Of a stretch of 64,000 nucleotides of DNA, positions 17,484 through 29,257 are shown piece after piece. The notes under the pieces were generated by a model. That model was not told where the DNA came from, made no database searches, and saw only the letters and a list, made by a program, of their open reading frames with translations. Made by a program: the position numbers and the translations under genes. The DNA comes from Burkholderia thailandensis E264. GTDB lineage: Bacteria > Pseudomonadota > Gammaproteobacteria > Burkholderiales > Burkholderiaceae. The DNA lies in assembly GCF_000012365.1 (NCBI RefSeq), contig NC_007651.1:1674001-1738000 (forward strand). The letters run 5' to 3'. Numbering within the stretch: the first letter of the stretch is position 1; the number at the start of each line of letters is the position of its first letter.

Positions 17484-18869
17484 ATGCTGAGGGCGATCTA
17501 TCGCGCGCTGTGGTGGCTCGTCGCGCCGCTCGCGGTGCTGCGCCTCGTGTGGCGCTCGCGCAAGGAGCGTGGCTATCGCGAGCACATCGGCGAGCGCTTC
17601 GGCTTCGGGCCGGGGCGCGCGCTCGCGCGCCGCATCGACGAAGCGACGCCGGTGGTCTGGGTGCATGCGGTGTCGGTCGGCGAGACGCGCGCCGCGCAGC
17701 CGCTCGTCGACGCGCTGCTGCGCGCGCGGCCCGACGTGCATGTGCTGCTCACGCACATGACGCCGAGCGGCCGCGCGACGGGCGAGCAGATCTTCGGCGA
17801 GCGCGTGTCGCGCTGCTATCTGCCGTACGATCTGCCGCACGCCGTGCGGCGCTTCCTGCGCGCATGGCGGCCGTCGCTCGGGCTCGTGATGGAGACCGAG
17901 GTGTGGCCGACGCTCATCGACGAATGCCGTCGCGCCGACGTGCCGCTCGTGCTGACGAATGCGCGGATGTCGGCGCGCTCGTTCGGGCGAGCGGCGAAGT
18001 TCGGCGCAGCGGCTCGTGAAGTGTTCGGCGGTTTTTCGCGCGTGCTCGCGCAAAGCCCGGCCGACGCGGAGCGCTTGACCGCGCTCGGCGCGCGCAACGT
18101 CGCGGTGCTCGGCAATCTGAAGTTCGACATGACGACGCCGCCCGAACTCGCCGCGCGCGGGCGCGCGTGGCGCGCGGCGATCGGCGAGCGGCCGGTATGG
18201 GTGGCGGCGAGCACGCGCGACGGCGAAGAGGCGCTCGTGCTCGACGCGTTCGCCGCGCTGCGGACGCCGGATGCGCTGCTGATTCTCGTGCCGCGTCATC
18301 CGCAGCGCTTCGCCGAAGTCGCGGCGCTCGTCGAGCGCCGCGGGCTGCGCCACGCGCGCCGTACCGAATGGGCGGCCGACGCGGCCGCCGCCGCGGCGGG
18401 CGGGCCGGCCGCGCCGGCGCTGCCGCCGGACGTCGCGGTGCTGCTCGGCGATTCGATGGGCGAGCTGGGCGCGTACTATGCGGCCGCCGACGTCGCGTTC
18501 ATCGGCGGCAGCCTGCTGCCGCTCGGCGGCCAGAATCTGATCGAGGCTTGCGCGGTCGGCGTGCCGGTGCTGATCGGCCCGCACGTGTTCAACTTCACGC
18601 AGGCGACGGCCGATGCGGTCACGGCGGGCGCGTGCGCGCAAGTGCAGGACCCGGCCGACCTCGCGCGCACGCTCGACGCGCTGTTCGCCGATCATGCGCG
18701 CCGCGCCGCGATGGGCGCGGCAGGCGCCGCATTCGCCGCGCGGCATCGCGGCGCGACGGCGCGCACCGTCGACGTGCTGAACGCGCTGCTGCCGCCGCCG
18801 CGCGTCGCGTCGTCGGCGAATGACGAAGGCGAGGCGGGCGGGCTCGACGCGGGAACGGCGATCGACTGA
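17484..18869 (+). CDS. waaA: 3-deoxy-D-manno-octulosonic acid transferase
   Basis: A 461-residue GT30 enzyme (KdtA) that attaches Kdo to lipid IVA at the inner membrane. A single N-terminal hydrophobic segment (IYRALWWLVAPLAVLRLVW) anchors it. Conserved blocks are WVHAVSVGETRAAQPLV with the catalytic Glu (~residue 65), METEVWPTLIDECRR (~137), and LGDSMGELGAYYAAADVAFIGGSL with GGQNLIEACAVGVPV (~325-365) for CMP-Kdo. An Ala-rich insert (AADAAAAAAGGPAAP) near 300 and a tail past ~440 are longer than in E. coli KdtA (about 425 aa). It follows kdoO by 37 bp and converges on ureG with no clear T-rich terminator in the 142-bp gap. Confidence 0.92.
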   Translation: MLRAIYRALWWLVAPLAVLRLVWRSRKERGYREHIGERFGFGPGRALARRIDEATPVVWVHAVSVGETRAAQPLVDALLRARPDVHVLLTHMTPSGRATGEQIFGERVSRCYLPYDLPHAVRRFLRAWRPSLGLVMETEVWPTLIDECRRADVPLVLTNARMSARSFGRAAKFGAAAREVFGGFSRVLAQSPADAERLTALGARNVAVLGNLKFDMTTPPELAARGRAWRAAIGERPVWVAASTRDGEEALVLDAFAALRTPDALLILVPRHPQRFAEVAALVERRGLRHARRTEWAADAAAAAAGGPAAPALPPDVAVLLGDSMGELGAYYAAADVAFIGGSLLPLGGQNLIEACAVGVPVLIGPHVFNFTQATADAVTAGACAQVQDPADLARTLDALFADHARRAAMGAAGAAFAARHRGATARTVDVLNALLPPPRVASSANDEGEAGGLDAGTAID

Positions 18870-19011
18870 GCGCCGCGCGGCCGGTGTGCGGCGTCGTGCA
18901 GGAGGGCGGTGGCGTCGGCGCGATCGACGAAGTTGCCATTGCTGCCGGCGGCTGCGGCGTCGTGCGGCGACGGTGCGGCTTTGCGATCGCGTGGCGTCGA
19001 GCGCTCGACGC

Positions 19012-19662
19012 TCAGACCGTCAGCAATCCTTTCTTCTCGATGAACGCGATCACGTCGGCCACGCCGTCGAGCGCCTTCAGGTTGCACATCACGTACGGAC
19101 GCTCGCCGCGCATCTTCTTCGTGTCGGATGCCATCACGTCGAGGTTGGCGCCGACAAGCGGAGCGAGATCCGTCTTGTTGATCACGAGCAGGTCCGATTT
19201 CGTGATGCCCGGGCCGCCCTTGCGCGGAATCTTCTCGCCGCCCGCGACGTCGATCACGTAGATCGTCAGGTCCGACAGCTCGGGGCTGAACGTCGCCGCG
19301 AGGTTGTCGCCGCCCGATTCGATGAACACGATGTCCGCATCCGGAAAGCGCGCGAGCATCCGCTCGACCGCCTCGAGATTGATCGACGCGTCCTCGCGAA
19401 TCGCGGTGTGCGGGCAGCCGCCCGTCTCGACGCCCATGATCCGCTCTTCGGGCAGCGCGCCCGCGATCGTCAAGAGGCGCTGGTCTTCCTTCGTATAGAT
19501 GTCGTTCGTGATCGCGACGAGGTCGTAGCGCTCGCGCATGCCCTTGCAGAGCATTTCGAGGAGCGTCGTCTTGCCGGAGCCGACAGGGCCGCCGATGCCG
19601 ACGCGCAGCGGCGGGAGCTTCTTCGTGCGGCGGAGCGCCGTCGCGGTGTGAGGTGCGTGCAT
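19012..19662 (-). CDS. ureG: Urease accessory GTPase UreG
   Basis: A 216-residue SIMIBI-class GTPase. The P-loop [15 protein letters not shown] lies near residue 24, the metal-binding CPH motif is in [16 protein letters not shown] (~74), switch and base motifs are [15 protein letters not shown] (~105) and [16 protein letters not shown] (~155). It powers GTP-dependent nickel delivery to apo-urease as part of UreG-UreF-UreD. It is the last gene of the ure operon, 30 bp after ureF. Confidence 0.96.
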   Translation of the reverse strand: MHAPHTATALRRTKKLPPLRVGIGGPVGSGKTTLLEMLCKGMRERYDLVAITNDIYTKEDQRLLTIAGALPEERIMGVETGGCPHTAIREDASINLEAVERMLARFPDADIVFIESGGDNLAATFSPELSDLTIYVIDVAGGEKIPRKGGPGITKSDLLVINKTDLAPLVGANLDVMASDTKKMRGERPYVMCNLKALDGVADVIAFIEKKGLLTV

Positions 19663-19692
19663 GATTCGGTGCGTGACGATGTTCTGGGATGC

Positions 19693-20373
19693 TTATGAGC
19701 GGAACAGGCGCGAATACTGCGATTCGTGCCGCGCGGACAGGATGCCGAGCTGCGGCGCGAACGTGTTGATTTCGTCGGGCGGCGTCGCGAGCGCGCGGCG
19801 CACCGCGTCGCGGATCGGCTCGCGCAGCGCGACGATGATCTTCTGGCCGGCGAGCTGGCCGAGCGGCACCGCCTTGATCGCGGCGGCCGTCTGGTTTTCG
19901 ACCCAGCCGAACGCGTATGCGGCGAGCGTCGCGTCGGGCGTCGCGCCGTGCGCGGCGGCGGCGAACGCGAACGCGCTCGGCAGCGCGATCGGCGAGATCG
20001 ACGCGAGCGTCGCGCGTCGCGCGGCGTCGCCCCATTCGAGCGACGCGCACAGCTGCGCGAGCGACCAGCCCATCTGCTCGGTCTCGCGGCGCAGCTCGGA
20101 CGATTCGCGGCTCGCGATGAATTCCTCGTTCGCGTCGGCAAGCGCCGTCGCGTCGTGCGCGCGCCAGCGCGCGAGCTGATGCGCGAGGAACGGCAGCTCG
20201 CCGTGCGCGAGCACGTCGGCGAGGCCGCTCGCGATCCAGTCACGCGCGCCGTCGGCGTCGCGAATCAGCGGCGCGTCGAGCGCCGCCTCGAGTCCCTGCG
20301 AATAGCTGAACGCGCCGATCGGCAATGCCGGCGACGCGAGATGAAGCAGCGCGACGAGCTCAGCGGTGTCCAT
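19693..20373 (-). CDS. ureF: Urease accessory protein UreF
   Basis: A 226-residue all-helical UreF. It opens [21 protein letters not shown], the family signature, and has SREHSEL-type [12 protein letters not shown] (~100) and a C-terminal [13 protein letters not shown], the tail that contacts UreG and UreD. It bridges UreG to the UreABC-UreD complex and gates nickel insertion. The ATG at 20373 overlaps the 3' end of ureE by 14 bp. Confidence 0.94.
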   Translation of the reverse strand: MDTAELVALLHLASPALPIGAFSYSQGLEAALDAPLIRDADGARDWIASGLADVLAHGELPFLAHQLARWRAHDATALADANEEFIASRESSELRRETEQMGWSLAQLCASLEWGDAARRATLASISPIALPSAFAFAAAAHGATPDATLAAYAFGWVENQTAAAIKAVPLGQLAGQKIIVALREPIRDAVRRALATPPDEINTFAPQLGILSARHESQYSRLFRS

Positions 20374-21001
20374 GACCGTGACCGTGCGAGCAGGACGGGC
20401 CATGCTGATGATCGTGATCGTGATCGTGATCGTGATCGTGATCGTGATCGTGCGAGTGCGAGTGCGAGTGCGAGTGCGAGCGGCCGTGGTGCTCGTCGAA
20501 CACCTGCTGCGCGAGCGCGTAATCCTCGGCGAACGTCGCATCGTGCCCGTGACGGTGCCCGCCGCCATACGCGCCGGCTTCCGGCTGAAACGGCGCGTTC
20601 GCGCGCTCGATCGTCGCGCCGAGCCGAGTCAGCATGTCGGCGAGCACGGGATCGTATTCGAGCTTCAGGCAGCCGGCGCCGACTTCGACGGGCGTATGGC
20701 GGTTGCCGAGATGATACGCGGCGCGTGTGAGCGTGAGCGCGTCGGGCGCGCGCACGAGCAGCACGGCTTCGTGCGCGGCGGCGACGCGCACGAGCGCACC
20801 GTCGTCGGCGACGAGCACGTCGCCGTCGCGCAATACGGTGCCGCGCGGCAGCACGAGCGCGACTTCCTCGCCCGTATCGAGCGTCGCGGCGAGCCGGCTC
20901 TTGCAGCGCGCGTCATAGGCGAGCGTGAGCGTCGGCGCGCGCGCGACGAGCGCGGTGGCGAGCTTCACGTTCGGGGCGATGCGTTTGTCGATCGTGCGCA
21001 T
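20360..21001 (-). CDS. ureE: Urease nickel metallochaperone UreE with expanded His tail
   Basis: A 213-residue UreE. Residues ~1-70 form the peptide-binding domain; ~75-150 the metal-binding domain, including [12 protein letters not shown] with the conserved nickel histidine and [16 protein letters not shown]. The C-terminus is a long histidine tail: four to five His-Ser repeats, then seven or so His-Asp repeats, then [16 protein letters not shown]. Such tails bind extra nickel in Klebsiella-type UreE; here the tail is encoded by a hexanucleotide repeat. It lies 17 bp after ureC and overlaps ureF by 14 bp. Confidence 0.95.
   Translation of the reverse strand: MRTIDKRIAPNVKLATALVARAPTLTLAYDARCKSRLAATLDTGEEVALVLPRGTVLRDGDVLVADDGALVRVAAAHEAVLLVRAPDALTLTRAAYHLGNRHTPVEVGAGCLKLEYDPVLADMLTRLGATIERANAPFQPEAGAYGGGHRHGHDATFAEDYALAQQVFDEHHGRSHSHSHSHSHDHDHDHDHDHDHDHQHGPSCSHGHGHGHR
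20409..20480. repeat. Compound hexanucleotide tandem repeat inside ureE
   Basis: On the + strand, seven perfect units of TGATCG (20409-20450) run directly into five of TGCGAG (20451-20480). On the coding strand they encode His-Asp and His-Ser dipeptides of the UreE metal-binding tail. Because the unit is six bases, slippage lengthens or shortens the tail without breaking the frame. Confidence 0.97.
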
Positions 21002-21018
21002 GTTGATTCGTCAGAACT

Positions 21019-22725
21019 TCAGAACAGGAAGTAGCGTTGCGCCATCGGCAGCACGGCGGCGGGCTCGCAGGTGAGCAGCGCGCCGTCGGCGACGACGTCG
21101 TAGGTTTCGGGGTCGACGCTGATGGCCGGCTGCCACGCGTTGTGGATCATGTCGCGCTTGGTCACCGTGCGGCAGCCGCGCACCGGCACGAGCCGCTTCG
21201 CGAGCCCATAGCGCGCGCCGATGCCCGCGTCGAGCGTGAGCTGCGACACGAACGTGAGCGACGTGCGCGCGAGCGCGCCGCCGCGGGTGGCGAACATCTC
21301 GCGGTAATGAACGGGCTGCGGCGTCGGGATCGACGCGTTCGGATCTCCCATCTGCGCGACCGCGATCATCCCGCCCTTGATGATCATCGCGGGCTTGACC
21401 CCGAAGAACGCGGGCTCCCACAGCACGAGGTCCGCCCATTTGCCCGGCTCGATCGAGCCGACTTCGTGCGCGATGCCGTGCGTGAGTGCCGGATTGATCG
21501 TGTACTTCGCGACGTAGCGCTTCGCGCGGAAGTTGTCGTTGCGCGCGCTGTCCTCGGCGAGCGCGCCGCGCTGCATCTTCATCTTGTGCGCGCTCTGCCA
21601 CGTGCGGATGATCACTTCGCCGACGCGGCCCATCGCCTGCGAATCGGACGACAGCATCGACAGCGCGCCAAGATCGTGCAGGATGTCCTCGGCCGCGATC
21701 GTCTCGCGGCGAATCCGCGATTCGGCGAACGCGAGATCCTCGGCGATCGACGGGTCGAGGTGATGGCAGACCATCAGCATGTCGAGATGCTCGTCGAGCG
21801 TGTTGATCGTGTACGGGCGCGTGGGATTCGTCGACGACGGCAGCACGTTCGGCTCGCCGCATACCTTCAGGATGTCGGGCGCGTGGCCGCCGCCCGCGCC
21901 TTCGGTGTGGTACGTGTGGATCGTGCGGCCCTTGAACGCGGCGACCGTCGCCTCGACGAAGCCGCCTTCGTTCAGCGTGTCGGTGTGGATCGCGACCTGC
22001 GTGTCGGTGTCGTCCGCCACCGTCAGGCAGTTGTCGATCGCGGCGGGCGTCGTGCCCCAGTCCTCATGCAGCTTGAGGCCGATCGCGCCCGCCTCGATCT
22101 GCTCGACGAGCGGCTGCGGCCGGCTTGCGTTGCCCTTGCCGAGAAAGCCGAGGTTGATCGGCCAGCCGTCGGCCGCCTGAAGCATCCGCTCCATGTGCCA
22201 GGGCCCCGGCGTGCAGGTCGTCGCGTTGGTGCCGGTGGCGGGGCCCGTGCCGCCGCCGATCATCGTCGTCACGCCCGACGCGAGCGCCTCGTCGATCTGC
22301 TGCGGGCTGATGAAGTGGATGTGCGTATCGATGCCGCCCGCCGTCACGATCAGGCCTTCGCCCGCGATGATCTCGGTTGCCGCGCCGATCGCGATCGTCA
22401 CGCCCGGCTGGATGTCCGGATTGCCGGCCTTGCCGATCGCCGCGATGCGCCCGTGCTTGATCGCGATGTCCGCTTTCACGATGCCCCAGTGGTCGAGGAT
22501 CACCGCGTTCGTGATCACCGTGTCCGCCACGTCGGCCGCGCTCAGCTGCGACTGGCCCATTCCGTCGCGGATCACCTTGCCGCCGCCGAACTTCACTTCC
22601 TCGCCGTAGATCGTGTAGTCGCGCTCGACTTCGATCAGCAGCTCGGTGTCGGCGAGGCGAATGCGGTCGCCCGTCGTCGGCCCGTACATTTCCGCATACG
22701 CGCGGCGGCTCAAACGTAATGTCAT
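21019..22725 (-). CDS. ureC: Urease alpha subunit (catalytic)
   Basis: The 568-residue catalytic subunit, full length. It has [17 protein letters not shown] near the N-terminus and nickel ligands in [14 protein letters not shown] (~135). The carbamylated lysine lies in [15 protein letters not shown] (~217), and the flap cysteine/histidine in [22 protein letters not shown] (~320). It hydrolyses urea to ammonia and carbamate in the cytoplasm as (UreABC)3. The ATG at 22725 is preceded by GAAGGATTCGACGAC on the coding strand, a plausible ribosome site. It lies 62 bp after ureB. Confidence 0.98.
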   Translation of the reverse strand: MTLRLSRRAYAEMYGPTTGDRIRLADTELLIEVERDYTIYGEEVKFGGGKVIRDGMGQSQLSAADVADTVITNAVILDHWGIVKADIAIKHGRIAAIGKAGNPDIQPGVTIAIGAATEIIAGEGLIVTAGGIDTHIHFISPQQIDEALASGVTTMIGGGTGPATGTNATTCTPGPWHMERMLQAADGWPINLGFLGKGNASRPQPLVEQIEAGAIGLKLHEDWGTTPAAIDNCLTVADDTDTQVAIHTDTLNEGGFVEATVAAFKGRTIHTYHTEGAGGGHAPDILKVCGEPNVLPSSTNPTRPYTINTLDEHLDMLMVCHHLDPSIAEDLAFAESRIRRETIAAEDILHDLGALSMLSSDSQAMGRVGEVIIRTWQSAHKMKMQRGALAEDSARNDNFRAKRYVAKYTINPALTHGIAHEVGSIEPGKWADLVLWEPAFFGVKPAMIIKGGMIAVAQMGDPNASIPTPQPVHYREMFATRGGALARTSLTFVSQLTLDAGIGARYGLAKRLVPVRGCRTVTKRDMIHNAWQPAISVDPETYDVVADGALLTCEPAAVLPMAQRYFLF

Positions 22726-22787
22726 GTCGTCGAATCCTTCGGATGCCCGTGCGGGCGTGTCAGCGGAACGCAGCGCGGCGCCGGCGC

Positions 22788-23093
22788 TCAGAGCGGCCCC
22801 ATCACCTTGCCCTGGAAGCCGTAGACGGCGCGCGCGCCCGCGAGCTCGACGAGCTCGACCGTGCGCGTCTGGCCCGGCTCGAAGCGCACCGCGGTGCCGG
22901 CCGCGATGTTCAGCCGAAAGCCGCGCGCGGCCGCGCGATCGAACGACAGCGCATCGTTGACTTCGTGGAAGTGATAGTGCGAGCCGACCTGCACCGGGCG
23001 ATCGCCCGTGTTCGCGACGACGAGCTCGATCGTGCGGCGGCCGGCGTTCAGTTCGTGCTCGCCGTCGCCGGTCACGAGTTCGCCGGGAATCAT
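22788..23093 (-). CDS. ureB: Urease beta subunit
   Basis: The 101-residue Ure[20 protein letters not shown] is the standard N-terminus and [18 protein letters not shown] is the conserved core; it closes with [10 protein letters not shown]. It is a structural subunit that supports the alpha-subunit flap. The long upstream extension of the frame is rejected because the family begins at MIPGE. An 89-bp gap separates it from ureA, larger than usual for this operon. Confidence 0.97.
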   Translation of the reverse strand: MIPGELVTGDGEHELNAGRRTIELVVANTGDRPVQVGSHYHFHEVNDALSFDRAAARGFRLNIAAGTAVRFEPGQTRTVELVELAGARAVYGFQGKVMGPL

Positions 23094-23182
23094 GCGGCCC
23101 TCCGGCGGCGCTGGCGAAGGGCGCGGATTCCGTTGCCGGAGTGCGGGAGGAAATGAACCATGCGGTGAATCATGACGCGCCT

Positions 23183-23485
23183 TCACGGAATCGGGTGGTG
23201 GACGGTCACGAGCTTCGTGCCGTCGGGAAACGTCGCTTCGACCTGGATGTCGGGAATCATCTCGGGCACGCCTTCCATCACGTCGTCGCGCGTGAGCAGC
23301 GTCGTGCCGTAATGCATCACTTCGGCGACCGTCTTGCCGTCGCGCGCCGCTTCCATCAGCGCGGCGGTGATGAACGCGATCGTCTCCGGGTAGTTGAGCT
23401 TGAGGCCGCGCGCGCGGCGGCGTTCGGCAAGGAGCGCGGCCGTGAAGATCAGCAGCTTGTCTTTTTCTCGGGGAGTCAGTTTCAT
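23183..23485 (-). CDS. ureA: Urease gamma subunit
   Basis: The 100-residue UreA, of standard length: [23 protein letters not shown] at the N-terminus, [28 protein letters not shown], and [18 protein letters not shown] at the end. It packs with UreB and UreC in the urease trimer. It is first of the structural subunits and lies 220 bp after ureD; a separate promoter in that gap is possible but not evident. Confidence 0.98.
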   Translation of the reverse strand: MKLTPREKDKLLIFTAALLAERRRARGLKLNYPETIAFITAALMEAARDGKTVAEVMHYGTTLLTRDDVMEGVPEMIPDIQVEATFPDGTKLVTVHHPIP

Positions 23486-23705
23486 GAAAGAAACATTTTG
23501 GAAAACGTAATATATGCGAGGCGCGCATCGCGGCGATCGGCAAGTTATCGTAGCACCGCGAACGTGCGCGTGCGGCGAAGCCTTCGAGCGTAAGGGAGCA
23601 AGGCACGTGCCATGCGTTTTTTGCGCGCGTTCGTGCCGCGCGACGGTGCGGCGCGCACCGTGTTGGCGCGTTTTTCGAAAGGTGTGCGTCAGGAAAGTGC
23701 GGAGA

Positions 23706-24581
23706 TCAGGTCTGCCAGAGGCGCAGCGGTTTCGCGTCGATGCCGTGGACGATCGGGCGAAGCGCGAGCCATTGCTCGGCGAACAGATGCTGCAGCGCTT
23801 CCATCGAATGCGCGAGCGCGCGGATCAGCATCGTGCCGGGCGCGATGCAGGTGACGCCCGCGCGCAGCGCGTCGTCGAACGGCAGCGCGGGCGCGATCGA
23901 TTCGGCGAGCGCGTTCGTGCAGGCGGGGCCGAGCGCCCAGAGCGTGCCGTACACGGGAAAGCCGCCGAGCCCCTGCGGCGCGGCGCGCAGCGGATCGCGG
24001 GCATCGAGTCGCGCGCGCTCGACCCATAGCGCTCGTCCCGACGGCCCGACGATCTTCGAGAACGACGCGACGCTGCCCGTCGACCACGCTTCGCCCGCGG
24101 CCTGGCGGCCGAGCTGCGCCGCGTCCCAGCCGAGCACGCTCGCGCCGTCGCCGAGCTTCAGCACGAACTCGAGCGATGCATGCGTGGCGTCGAAGAACAG
24201 ATTGTTCTGCGGCAGCCAGTCGAGCTTCGCGCGCGCGCCGACGTCGATGTCGATCCGCTGCCGCGCGTCGAGCCCGTTCGACTTGTACCACTTCGTCGCG
24301 CCGGGCGTCGTGAGCACCGCGTGCGTGCCGGCGTCGAGCTTCACGTCGATCTCGAGCCGGTCGCCGCCCGCGACGCCGCCGGGCGGATGCACGATCACCG
24401 CGTGGCAGATCGCGTCGCCTTCCGGATAGAGCGCGCGCTGCACGCGCAGCGGGCCGACATGCCGCCGATGCGCGAGCGCCGTGCGCCCGCCCGGCTGCCG
24501 CTCGAAGCCGAGTTCGAGGCGGGCGTGCCATGCCTTGGCGGCGGGGCGGGCGAGCGAGGCGTGGGGGTCGTGGGCGGACAT
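23706..24581 (-). CDS. ureD: Urease accessory protein UreD (UreH)
   Basis: A 291-residue UreD. Family landmarks are [30 protein letters not shown] (~50-80), [12 protein letters not shown] (~95), [20 protein letters not shown] (~120) and the C-terminal [10 protein letters not shown]. It forms the platform on apo-urease through which nickel passes from UreF/UreG. The start at 24581 is the first ATG giving a normal length; the frame is open farther upstream without family resemblance. It is separated from urtE by 194 bp of very GC-rich sequence. Confidence 0.94.
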   Translation of the reverse strand: MSAHDPHASLARPAAKAWHARLELGFERQPGGRTALAHRRHVGPLRVQRALYPEGDAICHAVIVHPPGGVAGGDRLEIDVKLDAGTHAVLTTPGATKWYKSNGLDARQRIDIDVGARAKLDWLPQNNLFFDATHASLEFVLKLGDGASVLGWDAAQLGRQAAGEAWSTGSVASFSKIVGPSGRALWVERARLDARDPLRAAPQGLGGFPVYGTLWALGPACTNALAESIAPALPFDDALRAGVTCIAPGTMLIRALAHSMEALQHLFAEQWLALRPIVHGIDAKPLRLWQT

Positions 24582-24775
24582 CGGTCGAATCGGAGAAGCG
24601 GGCGCGGTAATGCCACAGGATAGCGCTTGCAGCCGCGCACGGGTGTGGAAGGCGCGTGTGCGCGCGCGCACCGCGCGCGCGTGGCGTGCGCGGTGCAGCC
24701 GCCGTTCGCGATCCGCCCCGCGCGAGCCGGCGGGCGTCGCCCGCCCCGCGCGCCGACCGACGCTCAGACCGACGC

Positions 24776-25468
24776 TCAGACCGCGATCAGCTCGCGCACG
24801 CCGTGCGCGTCCATCTCGCTGCCCGCGCCGCCCGCGACGATCTCGCCGCGGCTCATCACCCAGTAGCGATCGGCGATCGAACGCGCGAAATCGTAGTACT
24901 GCTCGACGAGCAGCACGGTCATCTTCGTTTCGTCGACGAGCTGCCGCAGCGTGCGGCCGATGTCCTGGATGATCGACGGCTGAATGCCTTCCGTCGGCTC
25001 GTCTAGGATCAGCAATTGCGGCTCGCTCATCAGCGCGCGGCCGATCGCGAGCTGCTGCTGCTGGCCGCCCGACAGGTCGCCGCCGCGTCGCGCGCGCATG
25101 TCCTTGAGCACCGGAAAGAGCGTGTAGATCCGGTCGGGCACTTTGGACGGCGCCTTGCGGCTCGCCGCGCCGACGAGCAGATTCTCCTCGACGGTGAGCC
25201 GCGCGAAGATGTCGCGGCCCTGCGGCACATAGGCGAGGCCCGACGCGACGCGCGCGTGGGGAGGCAGCGCGCCGAGCGGCTTGCCGCGCCACGCGATGCT
25301 GCCGCTTTTCGTCGGCACGACGCCCATCAGGCAGCGCAGCAGCGTCGTCTTGCCGACGCCGTTGCGCCCGAGCAGCACGGTGAGCCGGCCCGTTTCGGCG
25401 GTGAGGCTCACGTCGCGCAGGATGTGGCTGCCGCCGTAGTATTGGTTCAGCGATTCGATTGTCAGCAT
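24776..25468 (-). CDS. urtE: Urea ABC transporter ATP-binding protein UrtE
   Basis: A 230-residue LivF-type ATPase: [17 protein letters not shown] (Walker A, ~35), [15 protein letters not shown] (signature, ~137), [16 protein letters not shown] (Walker B, ~157). [17 protein letters not shown] is the characteristic UrtE start, and the context of four other urt genes separates it from LivF. It drives urea import together with UrtD. It begins 4 bp after urtD ends. Confidence 0.95.
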   Translation of the reverse strand: MLTIESLNQYYGGSHILRDVSLTAETGRLTVLLGRNGVGKTTLLRCLMGVVPTKSGSIAWRGKPLGALPPHARVASGLAYVPQGRDIFARLTVEENLLVGAASRKAPSKVPDRIYTLFPVLKDMRARRGGDLSGGQQQQLAIGRALMSEPQLLILDEPTEGIQPSIIQDIGRTLRQLVDETKMTVLLVEQYYDFARSIADRYWVMSRGEIVAGGAGSEMDAHGVRELIAV

Positions 25469-25472
25469 CGCG

Positions 25473-26336
25473 TCATCGTCCGAGGTAAGACTCGATCACC
25501 GCTTCGTCGCGCTTCACCTGAGCGAGCGTGCCGTGCGCGAGCACCGCGCCTTCCGCCATCACCGTCACGCGCCCCGTGTCGCCTGCGAGCGCCGCGACGA
25601 ACTCCATGTCGTGTTCGACGACCATCATCGAGCAGGTGCCGCGCAGCGTGTTCAGCAGCTTGGCGAGCTCCATCGTCTCGTGGTCGGTCATGCCGGCTGC
25701 GGGCTCGTCGAGCAGCAAGAGCGCGGGGCGCTGCATCAGCAGCATGCCGATCTCGAGCCGCTGCTTCTGCCCGTGCGACAGCTCGCCCGCGAGCCGGTAC
25801 GCGCTGTCCTCGAGCCCGATCAGCGCGAGCGTCTCCTCGATTTGCGCCTGCGCCGCGCGATCGAGCCGCGCGCGCAGCGACGCGAACCAGCGCTTGTCGG
25901 CCGCCATCGCGAGCTCGAGGTTCTCCCACACCGGATGCTGCTCGAACACCGTCGGCTTCTGGAACTTGCGGCCGATGCCCGCGCGCGCGATCTGCGGCTC
26001 GGTCATCCGTGCGAGGTCGAGCGTCTGGCCGAGGAACGCGTGGCCCGAGTCCGGCCGCGTCTTGCCGGTGATCACGTCCATCATCGTCGTCTTGCCGGCG
26101 CCGTTCGGGCCGATCACGCAGCGCAACTCGCCGACGTCGATCGCGAGCGACAGCTTCCTGAGCGCGCGAAAGCCGTCGAAGCTCACTTCGATGTCCTCTA
26201 GATAGAGAATCGCGCCGTGCGACGTGTCGATCGCGCCAGGCGTGACGACGTGCGACATCTGCGCCGTGCCGCTGACGGCGAGCCGATCGCCGCCGTCCGG
26301 CAGCGCGAGCTTGGGAATCGTAACGTTCTCGTTCAT
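25473..26336 (-). CDS. urtD: Urea ABC transporter ATP-binding protein UrtD
   Basis: A 287-residue LivG-type ATPase with Walker A GPNGAGKTTMMDVITG (~75), signature LSHGQKQRLEIGM (~190) and Walker B LLLLDEPAAGMTDHETMELA (~208). The UrtD-specific LYLEDIEVSFDGFRALRKLSL lies near residue 45. The first ~40 residues are an N-terminal extension over typical UrtD. The ATG overlaps the urtC stop (ATGA, 26333-26336). Confidence 0.94.
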   Translation of the reverse strand: MNENVTIPKLALPDGGDRLAVSGTAQMSHVVTPGAIDTSHGAILYLEDIEVSFDGFRALRKLSLAIDVGELRCVIGPNGAGKTTMMDVITGKTRPDSGHAFLGQTLDLARMTEPQIARAGIGRKFQKPTVFEQHPVWENLELAMAADKRWFASLRARLDRAAQAQIEETLALIGLEDSAYRLAGELSHGQKQRLEIGMLLMQRPALLLLDEPAAGMTDHETMELAKLLNTLRGTCSMMVVEHDMEFVAALAGDTGRVTVMAEGAVLAHGTLAQVKRDEAVIESYLGR

Positions 26337-27538
26337 CGTGACGTTGCCTTGCGCGTGACGGCTTCGACGAGGCCCATGATGCCGCGCGGCAGCACGAGCG
26401 GCACGAGCACGAAGATGAGGCCGAGGAAGAACAGCCAGTATTCGGCGAAGTACGCGGTGAACACGCTCTTCGCGCCGTTGACGGCGAACGCGCCGACGAT
26501 CGGGCCGATCAGCGTGCCGCGGCCGCCCACCGCGACCCAGATCGCCATCTCGATCGAGTTCGCGGGCGACATCTCGCTCGGATTGATGATGCCGACCTGC
26601 GGCACGTACAGCGCGCCCGCGATGCCGCACAGCACGGCCGACACAACCCACACGAACAGCTTGTACGCGAGCGGGCTGTAGCCGAGGAACATCACGCGCG
26701 TCTCGCCGTCGCGGATCGCGGTGACGACGCGGCCGAGCTTGCTCGTGACGATCGCGCGCGCGGCGACGAACGATGCGACGAGCGCCGCGAACGTGATCAG
26801 GAACAGCGCGCAGCGCGTGCCGGGCGACGTGATCGCGAAGCCGGCGATGCGTTTGAAATCGGTGAAGCCGTTGTTGCCGCCGAAGCCCGTCTCGTTGCGA
26901 TAGAAGAGCAGCATCGCGGCGAACGTCGTCGCCTGCGTGATGATCGACAGATACACGCCCTTCACGCGCGAGCGGAACGTGAAGAAGCCGAACACCCACG
27001 CGAGCGCGGCGGGTGCGAGCACGACGAGCGCGAGCGCATACGCGAGATGCTCGGTGCCGCTCCAGTACCACGGCAGCCGGTGCCAGTCGAGGAACACCAT
27101 GAAGTCGGGCAGATCGCTGCCGTACTTGCCGTCGCGGCCGATCGCGCGCATCAGGTACATGCCGATCGCATAGCCGCCGAGCGCGAAGAACAGGCCATGC
27201 CCGAGGCTCAGGATGCCGCAGTAGCCCCAGACGAGATCGAGCGCGAGCGCGGCGATCGCGTAGCACATCAGCTTGCCCGCGAGCGTCATTGCGTAGGATG
27301 ACAGATGAAACGCGCTCGACTCGGGCGCGACGAGCGCGGCGAGCGGCACGCCGATGCCGACCGCGATGCACAGCGCGACGAGCGCGAGCCACGCGCGGCG
27401 CGAGAGCAGCGCGGGGCGCGGCGGCAGGCCGAGCGCGAAGCGCGGCGCGGCGGGTGAAGCGGATGCGGCGGATGCCGTGGATGAAGCGGGCGACGCGCCG
27501 CGCGCGACGGCAAGGGAAGAACGGATTGTCGAAGTCAT
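26333..27538 (-). CDS. urtC: Urea ABC transporter permease UrtC
   Basis: A 401-residue LivM-type permease with about eight to ten membrane segments. LVWGYCGILSLGHGLFFALGGYAIGMYLMR (~105-135) is the conserved opening of UrtC. The EAA-like loop is in AIRDGETRVMFLGYSPLAYKLFVWVVSA (~265). The first ~45 residues are an Ala/Ser/Pro-rich cytoplasmic leader. It begins 1 bp after urtB ends, consistent with one tightly packed transcript. Confidence 0.94.
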   Translation of the reverse strand: MTSTIRSSLAVARGASPASSTASAASASPAAPRFALGLPPRPALLSRRAWLALVALCIAVGIGVPLAALVAPESSAFHLSSYAMTLAGKLMCYAIAALALDLVWGYCGILSLGHGLFFALGGYAIGMYLMRAIGRDGKYGSDLPDFMVFLDWHRLPWYWSGTEHLAYALALVVLAPAALAWVFGFFTFRSRVKGVYLSIITQATTFAAMLLFYRNETGFGGNNGFTDFKRIAGFAITSPGTRCALFLITFAALVASFVAARAIVTSKLGRVVTAIRDGETRVMFLGYSPLAYKLFVWVVSAVLCGIAGALYVPQVGIINPSEMSPANSIEMAIWVAVGGRGTLIGPIVGAFAVNGAKSVFTAYFAEYWLFFLGLIFVLVPLVLPRGIMGLVEAVTRKATSR

Positions 27539-27539
27539 G

Positions 27540-29168
<1,629 letters not shown>

Positions 29169-29257
29169 CGGTATGTCCTCGTGAAAGGAGAAGAAGGCGC
29201 GCGGCGCGGCCGCGCGCGATGACGGCGCCGCGCGCTCGCGCGGCGTCCGCACGGACG

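Noticed and set aside
20409..20480. CRISPR-like array
   Set aside because: The repeats are contiguous six-base units without spacers inside a coding sequence.
24652..24712. Alternating GC tract with Z-DNA potential between urtE and ureD
   Set aside because: Such runs are expected by chance in DNA this GC-rich; no further support for function.
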